In this document: piece by piece, positions 13,644-27,600 of the stretch | Numbering within the stretch: the first letter of the stretch is position 1 | Layout: every line of letters begins with the position of its first letter | Source of the DNA: Symbiodinium natans | Taxonomy: Eukaryota > Sar > Dinophyceae > Suessiales > Symbiodiniaceae | NCBI GenBank assembly: GCA_905221605.1 | Contig: CAJNDS010000955.1 | Location: 1-48,426, forward strand | Direction of reading: 5' to 3' | DNA length: 48,426 nucleotides | Program-made: the position numbers and the translations under genes | The notes under the pieces: generated by a model | What the model was told of the DNA's origin: nothing | Seen by the model: only the letters and a program-made list of their open reading frames with translations | Databases searched by the model: none

Positions 13644-15496
13644 GTGACAATCGAACACAAATTGGTGGCAACAAATCGTACTTCTTCCCTTCTGTGACAA
13701 TCGAGCACAAATTGGCGGCAACAAATCGTACTTCTTGCCGTCTGTGACAATCTAGCACAAATTGGTGGCAACAAATCGTACTTCTTCCCTTCTGTTCTTC
13801 CCTTCTGTGACAATCGAGCACAAATTGGTGGCAACAAATCGTACTTCTTCCCTTCTGTGACAATCGAGCACAAATTGGTGGCAACAAATCGTATTTCTTC
13901 CCTTCTATGGCAATCGAGCAGAAATTGGTGGCAACAGATCGCACTTCTTCCCTTCTGTGACAATCGAGCACAAATTGGTGGCAACAAATCGTACTTCTTC
14001 CCTTCTGCGACAATCGAGCACAAATTGGTGGCAACAAATCGCACCTCTTCCCTTCTGTGACAATCGAGCACAAATTGGTGGCAACAAATCGTACTTCTTC
14101 CCTTCTGTGACAATCGAGCACAAATTGGTGGCAACAAATCGTACTTCTTCCCTTCTGTGACAATCGAGCACAAATTGGTGGCAACAAATCGTACTTCTTG
14201 CCTTCTGTGACAACCCAGCACAAATTCGTAGCAACAAATCGTACTTCTTCCCTTCTGTGATAATCGAGCACAAATTGGTGGCAACAAAAATCGTATTTCT
14301 TCCCTTCTGTTCTTCCCTTCTGTGACAAACGACCACAAATTGGTGACAACAAATCGTACTTCTTCCCTTCTGTGACAAACGAGCACAAATCTTCTTCCCT
14401 TCTGTGACAATCGAGCATAAATTGGTGGCAACAAATCGTACTTCTTCCCTTCTGTGACAATCGACCACAAATTGGTGCCAATAAATCGCACTTCTTCCCT
14501 TCTGTGACAATCGAGCACAAATTGGTGGCAACAAATCGTACTTCTTCCCTTCTGCGATAATCGAGCACAAATTGGTGGCAACAAATCGTACTTCTTCCCT
14601 TCAGTGACAATCGAGCACAAATTGGTGGCAACAAATCGTACTTCTTCCCTTCTAAGACAACGGAGGACAAATTGGTGGCAACAAATCGTACTTCTTCCCT
14701 TCTGTGACAAAGAAGCACAAATTGGTGATAATAAATCGTACTTCTTCCCTTTTGTGACCATCGAACACAAATTGGTGGCAACAAATCGTACTTCTTCCCT
14801 TCTATGACAATCGAGCACAAATTGGTGGCAACAAATCGTACTTCTTCCCTTATGTGACAATCGAGCACAAATTGGTGGCAACAAATCGTACTTCTCCCCT
14901 TCTGTGACAATCGAACACATTGGTGGCAACAAAAATCGTACTTCTTCCCTTCTGTTCTTCCCTTCTGTGACAATCGAGCACAAATTGGTGGCAACAAATC
15001 GTAATTCTTCCCTTCTGTGACAATCGAGCACAAATTGGTGGCAACAAATCGTACTTCTTCCCCTCTGTGACAATCGAGCACAAATTGGTGGCAACAAATC
15101 GTACTTCTTCCCTTCTGTGACAATCGAGCACAAATTGGTGGCAACAAATCGTACTTCTTACCTTCTGTGACAATCGAGCACAAATTGGTGACGACAAATC
15201 GTACTTCTTCTCTTCTGTGACAAACGAGCACAAATCTTCTTCCCGCCTGTGATACTCGAGCACAAATTCGTGGTAACAAATCGTACTTCTTCCCTTCTGT
15301 GACAATCGAGCACAAATTGGTGGCAACGAGCACAACTTGGTGGCAACAAATCGTACTTCTTCCCTTCTGTGACAATCGAGCACAAATTGGTGGCAACAAA
15401 TCGTTCTATGACAATCGAGCACAAATTGGTGGCAAATCGTACTTCTTCCCTTCTGTGACAATCGAGCACAAATTGGTGGCAACAAATCGTACTTCT
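13644..15496. repeat. 1.9-kb local duplication, second copy (superblock A)
   Basis: Partner of 11,744-13,598. It differs by scattered substitutions, e.g. TATGGCAATCGAGCAGAAATTGG at 13,906-13,928 replaces a regular unit, and CGGAGGACAAATTGG at 14,661 replaces CGGAGCAC. It carries more private changes than the A/B superblock comparison, so the 1.9-kb duplication is older than the superblock duplication. Confidence 0.75.
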
Positions 15497-15835
15497 TCCT
15501 TTCGGTGAGAATCGAGCGCAAATTGGTGGCATCAAATATTTTTTCTGCCCTTCTGTGACAATCGAGCATAAATTGGTGGCAACACATCGTACTTCTTCCC
15601 TTCTGTGAAATTCGAGCACAAATTGGTGGCAACAAATCGTACTTCTTCCCTTCTGTGACAATCGAGCACAAATTGGTGGCAACAAATCGTACTTCTTCCC
15701 TTCTGTGACAATCGCGCACAAATTGGTGGCAACATATCGTACTTCTTGCCTTCTGTGACAATGGAGCACAAATTGGTGGCAACAAATCGTAGTTCTTCCC
15801 TTCTGTGACAATCGAGCACAAATTGGTGGCAACAA

Positions 15836-18624
15836 ATCGTACTTCTTCCCTTCCGTCCTTCTGTGACAATCTAGCACAAATTGGTGGCAACAAATCGTAC
15901 TTCTTCCCTTCTGTTCTTCCCTTCTGTGACAATCGAGCACAAATTGGTGGCAACAAATCGTACTGCTTCCCTTCTGTGACAATCGAGCACAAATTGGTGG
16001 CAACAAATCGTACTTCTTCCCTTCTGTGACAATCGAGCACAAATTGGTGGCAACAAATCGCACTTCTTCCCTTCTGTGACAATCGAGCACAAATTGGTGA
16101 CAACAAATCGTACTTCTTCCCTTCTGTGACAATGGAGCACAAATTGGTGGCAACAAATCGTACTTCTTCCCTTCTGTGACAAAGAAGCACAAATTGGTGG
16201 CAACAAATCGTACTTCTTCCCTTCTGTTCTTCCCTTCTGTGACAATCGTGCACAAATTGGTGGCAACAAATCGTACTTCTTCCCTTCAGTGACAATCGAG
16301 CACAAACTGGTGGCAACAAATCGTACTTCTTCCCTTCTGTGACAATCGAGCACAGATTGGTGGCAACAAATCGCGCTTCTTCTGTGACAATCGAGCACAA
16401 ATTGGTGGCAACAAATTGTACTTCTTCCCTTCTGCGACAATCGAGCACAAATTGGTGGCAACAAATCGCACCTCTTCCCTTCTGTGACAATCGAGCACAA
16501 ATTGGCGGCAACAAATCGTATTTCTTCCTTTCTGTGACAATCGAGCACAAATTGGTGGCAACAAATCGTACTTCTTCCCTTCTGTGACAATCGAGCACAA
16601 ATTGGTGACAACAAATCGTACTTCTTGCCTTCTGTGACAATCCAGCACAAATTCGTAGCAACAAATCGTACTTCTTCCCTTCTGTGATAATCGAGCACAA
16701 ATTGGTGGCAACAAAAATCGTACTTCTTCCCTTCTGTTCTTCCCTTCTGTGACAAACGACCACAAATTGGTGATAACAAATCGTACTTCTTCCCTTCTGT
16801 GACAAACGAGCACAAATCTTCTTCCCTTCTGTGACAATCGAGCACAAATTGGTGGCAACAAATCGTACTTCTTTCCTTCTGTGACAATCGAGCACAAACT
16901 GGTGGCAGCAAATCGTACTTCTTCCCTTCTGTGACAATCGAGCACAGATTGGTGGCAACAAATCGTACTTCTTCCCTTCTGTGACAATCGAGCACAAATT
17001 GGTGACAATAAATCGTACTTCTTCCCTTCAGTGACAATCGAGCACAAATTGGTGGCAACAAATCGTACTTCTTCCCTTCTGTGACAACGGAGCACAAATT
17101 GGTGGCAAAAAATCGTACTTCTTCCCTTCTGTGACAAAGAAGCACAAATTGGTGGCAACAAATCGTACTTCTTCCCTTCTGTGACCATCGAACACAAATT
17201 GGTGGCAACAAATCGTACTTCTTCGCTTCTATGACAATCGAGCACAAATTGGTGGCAACAAATCGTACTTCTTCCCTTATGTGACAATCGAGCACAAATT
17301 GGTGGCAACAAATCGTACTTCTTCCCTTCTGTGACAATCGAGCACCAATTGGTGGCAACAAATCGTACTTGTTCCCTTCTGTGACAATCGAGCACAAATT
17401 GGTGGCAACAAATCGTACTTCTCCCCTTCTGTGACAATCGAACACACATTGGTGGCAACAAAATTCGTACTTCTTCCCTTCTGTTCTTCCCTTCTGTGAC
17501 AATGGAGCACAAATTGGTGGCAACAAATCGTACTTCTTCCCTTCTGTGACAATCGAGCACAGATTGGTGGCAACAAATCGTACTTCTTCCCTTCTGTGAC
17601 AATCGAGCACAAATTGGTGGCAACAAATCGTACTTTTTCCCTTCTGTGACAATCGAGCACAAATTGGTGGCAACAAATCGTATTTCTTCCCTTCTGAGAT
17701 AATCGAGCACAAGTAGGTGGCAACAAATCGTACTTCTTCCCTTCTGTAACAATCGAGCACAAAAAGGTGGCAACAAATCGTACTTCTTCCCTTCCGCCCT
17801 TCTGTGACAAACGAGCACAAAGTGGTGGCAACAAATCGTACTTCTTCCCTTCTGTGATAATCGAGCACAAATTGGTGGCAACAAATCGTACGTCTTCCCT
17901 TCTGTGACAATCGAGCACAAATTGGTGGCAACAAATCGTACTTCTTCCCTTCTGTGACAATCGAGCACAAATTGGTGGCAACAAATCGTACTTCTTCCCT
18001 TCTGTGACAATCGAGCACACAACAAATCGTACTTCTTCCCTTCTGTGACAATCGGCAACAAATCGTACTTCTTCCCTTCTGTGACAATCGAGCACAAATT
18101 GGTGGCAACAAATCGTATTTCTTCCCTTCTGTGACAATCGAGCACAAATTGGTGGCAACAAATCGTACTTCTTCCCTTCCGTCCTTCTGTGACAATCTAG
18201 CACAAATTGGTGGCAACAAATCGTACTTCTTCCCTTCTGTTCTTCCCTTCTGTGACAATAGAGCACAAATTGGTGGCAACAAATCGTACTTCTTCCCTTC
18301 TGTGACAATCGAGCACAAATTGGTGGCAACAAATCGTACTTCTTCCCTTCTGTGACAATCGAGCACAAATTGGTGGCAACAAATCGTACTTCTTCCCTTC
18401 TGTGACAATCGAGCACAAATTGGTGACAACAAATCGTACTTCTTCCCTTCTGTGCCAATCGAGCACAAATTGGTGGCAACAAATCGTACTTCTTGCTGTC
18501 TGTGACAATCTAGCACAAATTGGTGACAACAAATCGTACTTCTTCCCTTCGGTTCTTCCCTTCTGTGACAATCGTGCACAAATTGGTGGCAACAAATCGT
18601 ACTTCTTCCCTTCAGTGACAATCG
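15836..18624. repeat. Satellite block between the two superblocks
   Basis: This segment is also made of recognisable copies of units found elsewhere. 16,200-18,000 matches 5,010-6,810 at an offset near +11,189: the variant ATGGAGCAC at 17,503 matches 6,314, and AAGTAGGTGG at 17,711 matches 6,521. 18,131-18,355 matches 6,915-7,139. It is therefore a third partial copy of the middle of superblock A. At 18,015-18,060 two units are broken (GAGCACACAACAAATCG, then ATCGGCAACAAATCG), either a real deletion scar or poor consensus. Confidence 0.75.
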
Positions 18625-21600
18625 AGCACAAACTGGTGGCAACAAATCGTACTTCTTCCCTTCTGTGACAATCGAGCACAGATTGGTGGCAACAAATCGC
18701 GCTTCTTCCCTTCTGTGACAATCGAGCACAAATTGGTGGCAACAAATTGTACTTCTTCCCTTCTGCGACAATCGAGCACAAATTGGTGGCAACAAATCGC
18801 ACCTCTTCCCTTCTGTGACAATCGAGCACAAATTGGCGGCAACAAATCGTACTTCTTCCCTTCTGTGACAATCGAGCACAAATTGGTGGCAACAAATCGT
18901 ACTTCTTCCCTTCTGTGACAATCGAGCACAAATTGGTGGAAACAAATCGTACTTCTTGCCTTCTGTGACAATCCAGCACAAATTCGTAGCAACAAATCGT
19001 ACTTCTTCTCTTCTGTGATAATCGAGCACAAATTGGTGGCAACAAAAATCGTACTTCTTCCCTTCAGTTCTTCCCTCTGTGAAAAACGACCACAAATTGG
19101 TGATAACAAATCGTACTTCTTCCCTTCTGTGACAAAGGAGCACAAATCTTCTTCCCTTCTGTGACAATCGAGCACAAATTGGTGGCAACAAATCGTACTT
19201 CTTCCCTTCCGTCCTTCAGTGACAATCGAGCACAAACTGGTGGCAACAAATCGTACTTCTTCCCCTCTGTGACAATCGAGCACAAATTGGTGGCAACAAA
19301 TCGTATTTCTTCCCTTCTGTAACAATCGAGCACAAATTGGTGACAACAAATCGTACTTCTTCCCTTCTGTGACAATCGAGCACAAATTGGCGACGAAAAA
19401 TCGTACTTCTTCTCTTCTGTGACAAACGAGCACAAATCTTCTTGCCGTCTGTGACACTCGAGCACAAATTGGTGGCAACAAATCGTACTTCTTCCCTTCT
19501 GTGAAACAATCGAGCACAAATTGGTGGAAACAAATCGTATTTCTTGCCTTCTGTGCCAATCGAACACACATTGGTGGCAACAAATCGTACTTCTTCCCTT
19601 CTGTGACAATCGAGCACAAATTGGTGGCAATGAATCGTACTTCTTCCCTTCTGTGATAATCGAGCACAAATTGGTGGCAACAAAAATCGTATTTCTTCCC
19701 TTCTGTTCTTCCCTTCTGTGACAATCAAGCACAAATTGGTGGCAACAAATCGTACTTCTTCCCTTCTGTGACCATCTTACAAATTGGTGCCAATAAATCG
19801 CACTTCTTCCCTTCTGTGACAATCGAGCACAAATTGGTGGCAACAAATCGTACTTCTTCCCTTCTGCGATAATCGAGCACAAATTGGTGGCAACAAATCG
19901 TACTTCTTCCCTTCAGTGACAATCGAGCACAAATTGGTGGCAACAAATCGTACTTCTTCCCTTCTGTGACAATCGAGCACAAATTGGTGGCAACAAATCG
20001 TACTTCTTCCCTTCTGTGACAAAGAAGCACAAATTGGTGGCAACAAATCGTACTTCTTCCCTTTTGTGACCATCGAACACAAATTGGTGGCAACAAATCG
20101 TACTTCTTCGCTTCTATGACAATCGAGCACAGATTGGTGGCAACAAAGCCTACTTCTTCCCTTATGTGATAATCGAGCACAAATTGGTGGCAACAAATCG
20201 TACTTGTCCCCTTCTGTGACAATCGAGCACAAATTGGTGGCAACAAATCGTACTTGTTCCCTTCTGTGACAATCGAGCACAAATTGGTGGCAACAAATCG
20301 TACTTCTCCCCTTCTGTGACAATCGAACACACATTGGTGGCAACAAAAATCGTACTTCTTCCCTTCTGTTCTTCCCTTCTGTGACAATCGAGCACAAATT
20401 GGTGGCAACAAATCGTACTTCTTCCCTTCTGTGACAATCGAGCACAAATTGGTGGCAACAAATCGTACTTCTTCCCCTCTGTGACAATCGAGCACAAATT
20501 GGTGGCAACAAATCGTATTTCTTCCCTTCTGTAACAATCGAGCACAAATTGGTGACAACAAATCGTACTTCTTCCCTTCTGTGACAATCGAGCACAGATT
20601 GGCGACGACAAATCGTACTTCTTCTCTTCTGTGACAAACGAGCACAAATCTTCTTCCCGTCTGTGACACTCGAGCACAAATTCGTGGTAATAAATCGTAC
20701 TTCTTCCCTTCTGTGACAATCGAGCACAAATTGGTGGCAACGAGCACAACTTGGTGACAACAAATCGTACTTCTTGCCTGTGACAATCGAGCACAAATTG
20801 GTGGCAATAAATCGTTCTATGACAATCTAGTACAAATTGGTGGCAAATCGTACTTCTTCCCTTCTAAGACAATCGAGCACAAATTGGTGGCAACAAATCG
20901 TACTTCTTCCCTTCAGTGACAATCGAGCATAAATTGGTGGCAACAAATCGTACTTCTTCCCTTCTGTGACAACGGAGCACAAATTGGTGGCAACAAATCG
21001 TACTTCTTCCCTTCTGTGACAATCGAGCACAAATTGGTGACAATGAATCGTGCTTCTTCCCTTCTGTGACAAACGAGCACAAATTGGTGGCAACAAATCG
21101 TACTTCTTCCCTTCTGTGACAATCGAGCACAAATTGGTGGCAACAAATATTATTTCTGCCCTTCTGTGACAATCGAGCATAAATTGGTGGCAACACATCG
21201 TACTTCTTCCCTTCTGTGAAATTCGAGCACAAATTGGTGGCAACAAATCGTACTTTTTTGCCTTCTATGACAATCGAGCACAAGTCTGTGGCAACACATC
21301 GTACTTCTTTCCTTCTGTGACAACCGAGCACAAATTGGTGGCAACATATCGTACTTCTTGCCTTAAGTGACGATCGAGCACAAATTGGTGGCAACAAATC
21401 GTACTTCTTCCCTTCCGCCCTGCTGTGACAATCGAGCACAAATTGGCGGCAACAAATCGTACTTCTTCCCTTCTAAGACAGTCGAACACAAATTGGTGGC
21501 AACAAATCGTACTTCTTCCTTTCTGTGACAATCGAGCACAAATTGGTGGCAACAAAAATCGTATTTCTTCCCTTCTGTTCTTCCCTTCTGTGACAATCAA

Positions 21601-24600
21601 GCACAAATTGGTGGCAACAAATCGTACTTCTTCCCTTCTGTGACAATCGAGCACAAATTGGCGGCAACAAATCGTACTTCTTCCCTGCTGTGACAATCGT
21701 AGTGACAATCGAGCACAAATTGGTGGCAACAAATCGTACTTCTTCCCTTCTGTGACAATCGAGCACAAATTGGTGGCAACAAATCTTACTTCTTCCCTTC
21801 TAAGAGAATCGAGCACAAATTAGTGGCAACAAATCGTACTTCTTCCCTTCTGTGACAATCGAGCACAAATTGGTGGCAACAAATCGTATTTCTTCCCTTC
21901 TGTGACAATCGAGCACAAATTGGTGGCAACAAATCGTACTTCTTGCCTTCTGTGTCAATCGAGCACAAATTGGTGGCAACAAATCGTACTTCTTCCCTTC
22001 TGTGATGATCGAGCACAAATTGGTGGCAACAAATCGTACTTCTTCCCTTCTGTGACAATCGAGCACAAATTGGTGGAAACAAATCGTACTTCTTCCCTTC
22101 TGTGACAATCGAGCACAGATTGCCGGCAACAAATCGTACTTCTTCCCTTCTGTAACAATCGAGCACAAATTGGTGGCAACAAATCGCACTTCTTCCCTTC
22201 TGTGACAATCGAGCACAAATTGGCGGCAACAAATCGTACTTCTTCCCTTCTGTGACAATCGATCACAAATTGGTGGCACCAAATCGTACTTCTTCCCTTC
22301 TGTGACAATCGAGCACAAATTGGTGGCAACAAATCGTACTTCTTCCCTTCTGTGATAATCGAGCACAAATTAGTGGCAACAAATCGTACTTCTTCCCTTC
22401 TGTGACAATCGAACACAAATTGGTGGCAACAAATCGTATTTCTTCTTTTCCGCCATTCTGTGACAATCGAGCACAAATTGGTGGCAACAAATCGTACTTC
22501 TTCCCTTCTGTGACAATCGAGCACAAATTGGTGGCAACAAATCGCACTTCTTCCCTTCTGTGACAATCTAGCACAAAGTGGTGACAATAAATCGTACTTC
22601 TTCCCTTTTGTGACCATCGAGCACAAATTGGTGGCAACAAATCGTACTTCTTCTCTTCTGTGACAATCGAGCACAAATTGGTGGCAACAAATCGTACTTG
22701 TTCCCTTCTGTGTCAATCGAGCACAAATTGGTGGAAACAAATCGTACTTCTTGCCTTCTGTGCCAATCGAACACACATTGGTGGCAACAAATCGTACTTC
22801 TTCCCTTCTGTGACAATCGAGCACAAATTGGTGGCAACAAATCGTACTTCTTCCCTTCTGTGACAATCGAGCACAAATTGGTGGCAACAAATCGTACTTC
22901 TTCCCTTCTGTGACAATCGAGCACAAATTGGTGGCAACAAATCGTATTTCTTCCCTTCTGTGACAATCGAACACACATTGGTGGCAACAAAAATCGTACT
23001 TCTTCCCTTCTGTTCTTCCCTTCTGTGACAATCGAGCACAAATTGGTGGCAACAAATCGTACTTCTTCCTTTCTGTGACAATCGAGCACAAATTGGTGGC
23101 AACAAATCGTACTTGTTCCCTTCTGTGACAATCGAGCACAAATTGGTGGCAACAAATCGTACTTCTCCCCTTCTGTGACAATCGAACACACATTGGTGGC
23201 AACAAAAATCGTACTTCTTCCCTTCTGTTCTTGCCTTCTGTGACAATCGAGCACAAATTGGTGGCAACAAATCGTACTTCTTCCCTTCTGTGACAATCGA
23301 GCACAAAGTGGTGGCAACAAAGCGTACTTCTTCCCCTCTGTGACAATCGAGCACAAATTGGTGGCAACAAATCGTATTTCTTCCCTTCTGTAACAATCGA
23401 ACATACATTGGTGGCAACAAAAATCGTACTTCTTCCCTTCTGTTCTTCCCTTCTGTGACAATCGAGCACAAATTGGTGGCAACAAATCGTACTTCTTCCC
23501 TTCAGTGACAATCGAGCACAAATTGGTGACAACAAATCGTACTTCTTCCCTTCTGTGCCAATCGAGCACAAATTGGCGGCAACAAATCGTACTTCTTCCC
23601 TTCTGTGACAATCTAGCACAAATTGGTGGCAACAAATCGTACTTCTTCCCTTCTGTTCTTCCCGTCTGTGACAATCGAGCACAAATTGGTGGCAACAAAT
23701 CGTACTTCTTCCCTTCAGTGACAATCGAGCACAAACTGGTGGCAACAAATCGTACTTCTTCCCTTCTGTGACAATCGAGCACAGATTGGTGGCAACAGAT
23801 CGCGCTTCTTCCCTTCTGTGACAATCGAGCACAAATTGGTGGCAACAAATTGTACTTCTTCCCTTCTGCGACAATCGAGCACAAATTGGTGGCAACAAAT
23901 CGCACCTCTTCCCTTCTGTGACAATCGAGCACAAATTGGCGGCAACAAATCGTATTTCTTCCTTTCTGTGACAATCGAGCACAAATTGGTGGCAACAAAT
24001 CGTACTTCTTCCCTTCTGTGACAATCGAGCACAAATTGGTGACAACAAATCGTACTTCTTGCCTTCTGTGACAATCCAGCACAAATTCGTAGCAACAAAT
24101 CGTACTTCTTCCCTTCTGTGATAATCGAGCACAAATTGGTGGCAACAAAAATCGTACTTCTTCCCTTCTGTTCTTCCCTTCTGTGACAAACGACCACAAA
24201 TTGGTGATAACAAATAGTACTTCTTCCCTTCTGTGACAAACGAGCACAAATCTTCTTCCCTTCTGTGACAATCGAGCACAAATTGGTGGCAACAAATCGT
24301 ACTTCTTCCCTTCTGTGACAATCGAGCACAAACTGGTGGCAGCAAGTCGTACTTCTTCCCTTCTGTGACAATCGAGCACAGATTGGTGGCAACAAATCGT
24401 ACTTCTTCCCTTCTGTGACAATCGGGCACAAATTGGTGACAACAAATCGTACTTCTTCCCTTCAGTGACAATCGAGTACAAATTGGTGGCAACAAATCGT
24501 ACTTCTTCCCTTCTGTGACAACGGAGCACAAATTGGTGGCAACAAATCGTACTTCTTCCCTTCTGTGACAAAGAAGCACAAATTGGTGGCAACAAATCGT

Positions 24601-27600
24601 ACTTCTTCCCTTCTGTGACCATCGAACACAAATTGGTGGCAACAAATCGTACTTCTTCGCTTCTATGACAATCGAGCACAAATTGGTGGCAACAAATCGT
24701 ACTTCTTCCCTTCTGTGACAATCGAGCACAAGTTGGTGGCAACAAATTGTACTTCTTCCCCTCTGTGACAATCGAGCACAAATTGGTGGCAACAAATCGT
24801 ATTTCTTCCCTTCTGTAACAATCGAACACACATTGGTGGCAACAAAAATCGTACTTCTTCCCTTCTGTTCTTCCCTTCTGTGACAATCGAACACACATTG
24901 GTGGCAACAAAATTCGTACTTCTTCCCTTCTGTTCTTCCCTTCTGTGACAATGGAGCACAAATTGGTGGCAACAAATCGTACGTCTTCCCTTCTGTGACA
25001 ATCGAGCACAGATTGGTGGCAACAAATCGTACTTCTTCCCTTCTGTGACAATCGAGCACAAATTGGTGGCAACAAATCGTACTTTTTCCCTTCTGTGACA
25101 ATCGAGCACAAATTGGTGGCAACAAATCGTATTTCTTCCCTTCTGAGATAATCGAGCACAAGTAGGTGGCAACAAATCGTACTTCTTCCCTTCTGTAACA
25201 ATCGAGCACAAAAAGGTGGCAACAAATCGTACTTCTTCCCTTCCGCCCTTCTGTGACAAACGAGCACAAAGTGGTGGCAACAAATCGTACTTCTTCCCTT
25301 CTGTGATAATCGAGCACAAATTGGTGGCAACAAATCGTACGTCTTCCCTTCTGTGACAATCGAGCACAAATTGGTGGCAACAAATCGTACTTCTTCCCTT
25401 TTGTGACAATCGAGCACAAATTGGTGGCAACAAATCGTACTTCTTCCCTTCTGTGACAATCGAGCACAAATTGGTGGCAACAAATCGTACTTCCCTTCCG
25501 AGCACAAATTGGTGGCAACAAATCGTACTTCTTCCCTTCTGTGACAATCGAGCACAAATTGGTGGCAACAAATCGTACTTCTTCCCTTCTGTGACAATCG
25601 AGCACAAATGGTGGCAACAAATCGTACTTCTTCCCTTCTGTGCCAATCGAGCACAAATTGGTGGCAACAAATCGTACTTCTTCCCTTCTGTGACAATCGA
25701 GCACAAATTGGTGGCAACAAATCGTACTTCTTCCCTTCTGTGACAATCGAGCACAAATTGGTGGCAACAAATCGTACTTCTTCTGTGACCTTCTGTGACA
25801 ATCGAGCACAAATTGGTGGCAACAAATCGTACTTCTTCCCCTCTGTGACAATCGAGCACAAATTGGTGGCAACAAATCGTACTTCTTCCCTTCTGTGTGA
25901 CAATCGAGCACAAATTGGTGGCAACAAATCGTACTTCTTCCCTTCTGTGACAATCGAGCACAAATTGGTGGCAACAAATCGTACTTCTTCCCTTCTGTGA
26001 CAATCGAGCACAAATTGGTGGCAACAAATCGTACTTCTTCCCTTCTGTGACAATCGAGCACAAATTGGTGGCAACAAATCGCACTTCTTCCCTTCTGTGA
26101 CAATCGAGCACAAATTGGTGGCAACAAATCGTACTTCTTTCCTTCTGTGACAATCGAGCACAAACTGGTGGCAACAAATCGTACTTCTTCCCTTCTGTGA
26201 CAATCGAGCACAGATTGGTGGCAACAAATCGTACTTCTTCCCTTCTGTGACAATCGAGCACAAATTGGTGGCAACAAATCGTACTTCTTCCCTTCTGTGA
26301 CAATCGAGCACAAATTGGTGGCAACAAATCGTACTTCTTCCCTTCTGTGAAACAATCGAGCACAAATTGGTGGAAACAAATCGTACTTCTTGCCTTCTGT
26401 GCCAATCGAACACACATTGGTGGCAACAAATCGTACTTCTTCCCTTCTGTGACAATCGAGCACAAATTGGTGGCAATGAATCGTACTTCTTCCCTTCTGT
26501 GATAATCGAGCACAAATTGGTGGCAACAAAAATCGTATTTCTTCCCTTCTGTTCTTCCCTTCTGTGACAATCAAGCACAAATTGGTGGCAACAAATCGTA
26601 CTTCTTCCCTTCTGTGACCATCTTACAAATTGGTGCCAATAAAACGCACTTCTTCCCTTCTGTGACAATCGAGCACAAATTGGTGGCAACAAATCGTACT
26701 TCTTCCCTTCTGCGATAATCGAGCACAAATTGGTGGCAACAAATCGTACTTCTTCCCTTCAGTGACAATCGAGCACAAATTGGTGGCAACAAATCGTACT
26801 TCTTCCCTTCTGTGACAACGCAGCACAAATTGGTGGCAACAAATCGTACTTCTTCCCTTCTGTGACAAAGAAGCACAAATTGGTGGCAACAAATCGTACT
26901 TCTTCCCTTTTGTAACCATCGAACACAAATTGGTGGCAACAAATCGTACTTCTTCGCTTCTATGACAATCGAGCACAAATTGGTGGCAACAAATCGTACT
27001 TCTTCCCTTCTGTGACAATCGAGCACAAATTGGTGGCAACAAATCGTACTTCTTCCCTTCTGTGACAATCGAGCACAAATTGGTGGCAACAAATCGTACT
27101 TGTTCCCTTCTGTGACAATCGAGCACAAATTGGTGGCAACAAATCGTACTTCTCCCCTTCTGTGACAATCGAACACACATTGGTGGCAACAACAATCGTA
27201 CTTCTTCCCTTCTGTTCTTCCCTTCTGTGACAATCGAGCACAAATTGGTGGCAACAAATCGTACTTCTTCCCTTCTGTGACAATCGAGCACAAATTGGTT
27301 GCAACAAATCGTACTTCTTCCCCTCTGTGACAATCGAGCACAAATTGGTGGCAACAAATCGTATTTCTTCCCTTCTGTAACAATCGAGCACAAATTGGTG
27401 ACAACAAATCGTACTTCTTGCCTTCTGTGACAATCGAGCACAAATTGGCGACGACAAATCGTACTTCTTCTCTTCTGTGACAGACGAGCACAAATCTTCT
27501 TCCCGTCTGTGACACTCGAGCACAAATTCGTGGTAACAAATCGTACTTCTTCCCTTCTGTGACAATCGAGCACAAATTGGTGGCAACGAGCACAACTTGG

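Larger units (their letters stand above)
1..15835. repeat. Satellite superblock A (first copy of a higher-order duplication)
   Basis: The order of variant units in 1-15,835 recurs at 18,625-35,060. Matching landmarks give a changing offset: +18,624 at 440-2,600, +18,638 at about 5,000-6,700, +18,417 at about 7,660-9,580, +19,099 at 10,314-10,638 and +19,250 at 11,954-15,800. The steps mark indels of one or more units between the copies. Long stretches look identical base for base (440-1,258 against 19,064-19,882; 13,392-13,724 against 32,642-32,974). Other positions carry single differences, such as AACAACAATCG near 1720 against AACAAAAATCG near 20,342. I compared by eye only, so percent identity is not stated. 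Confidence 0.85.
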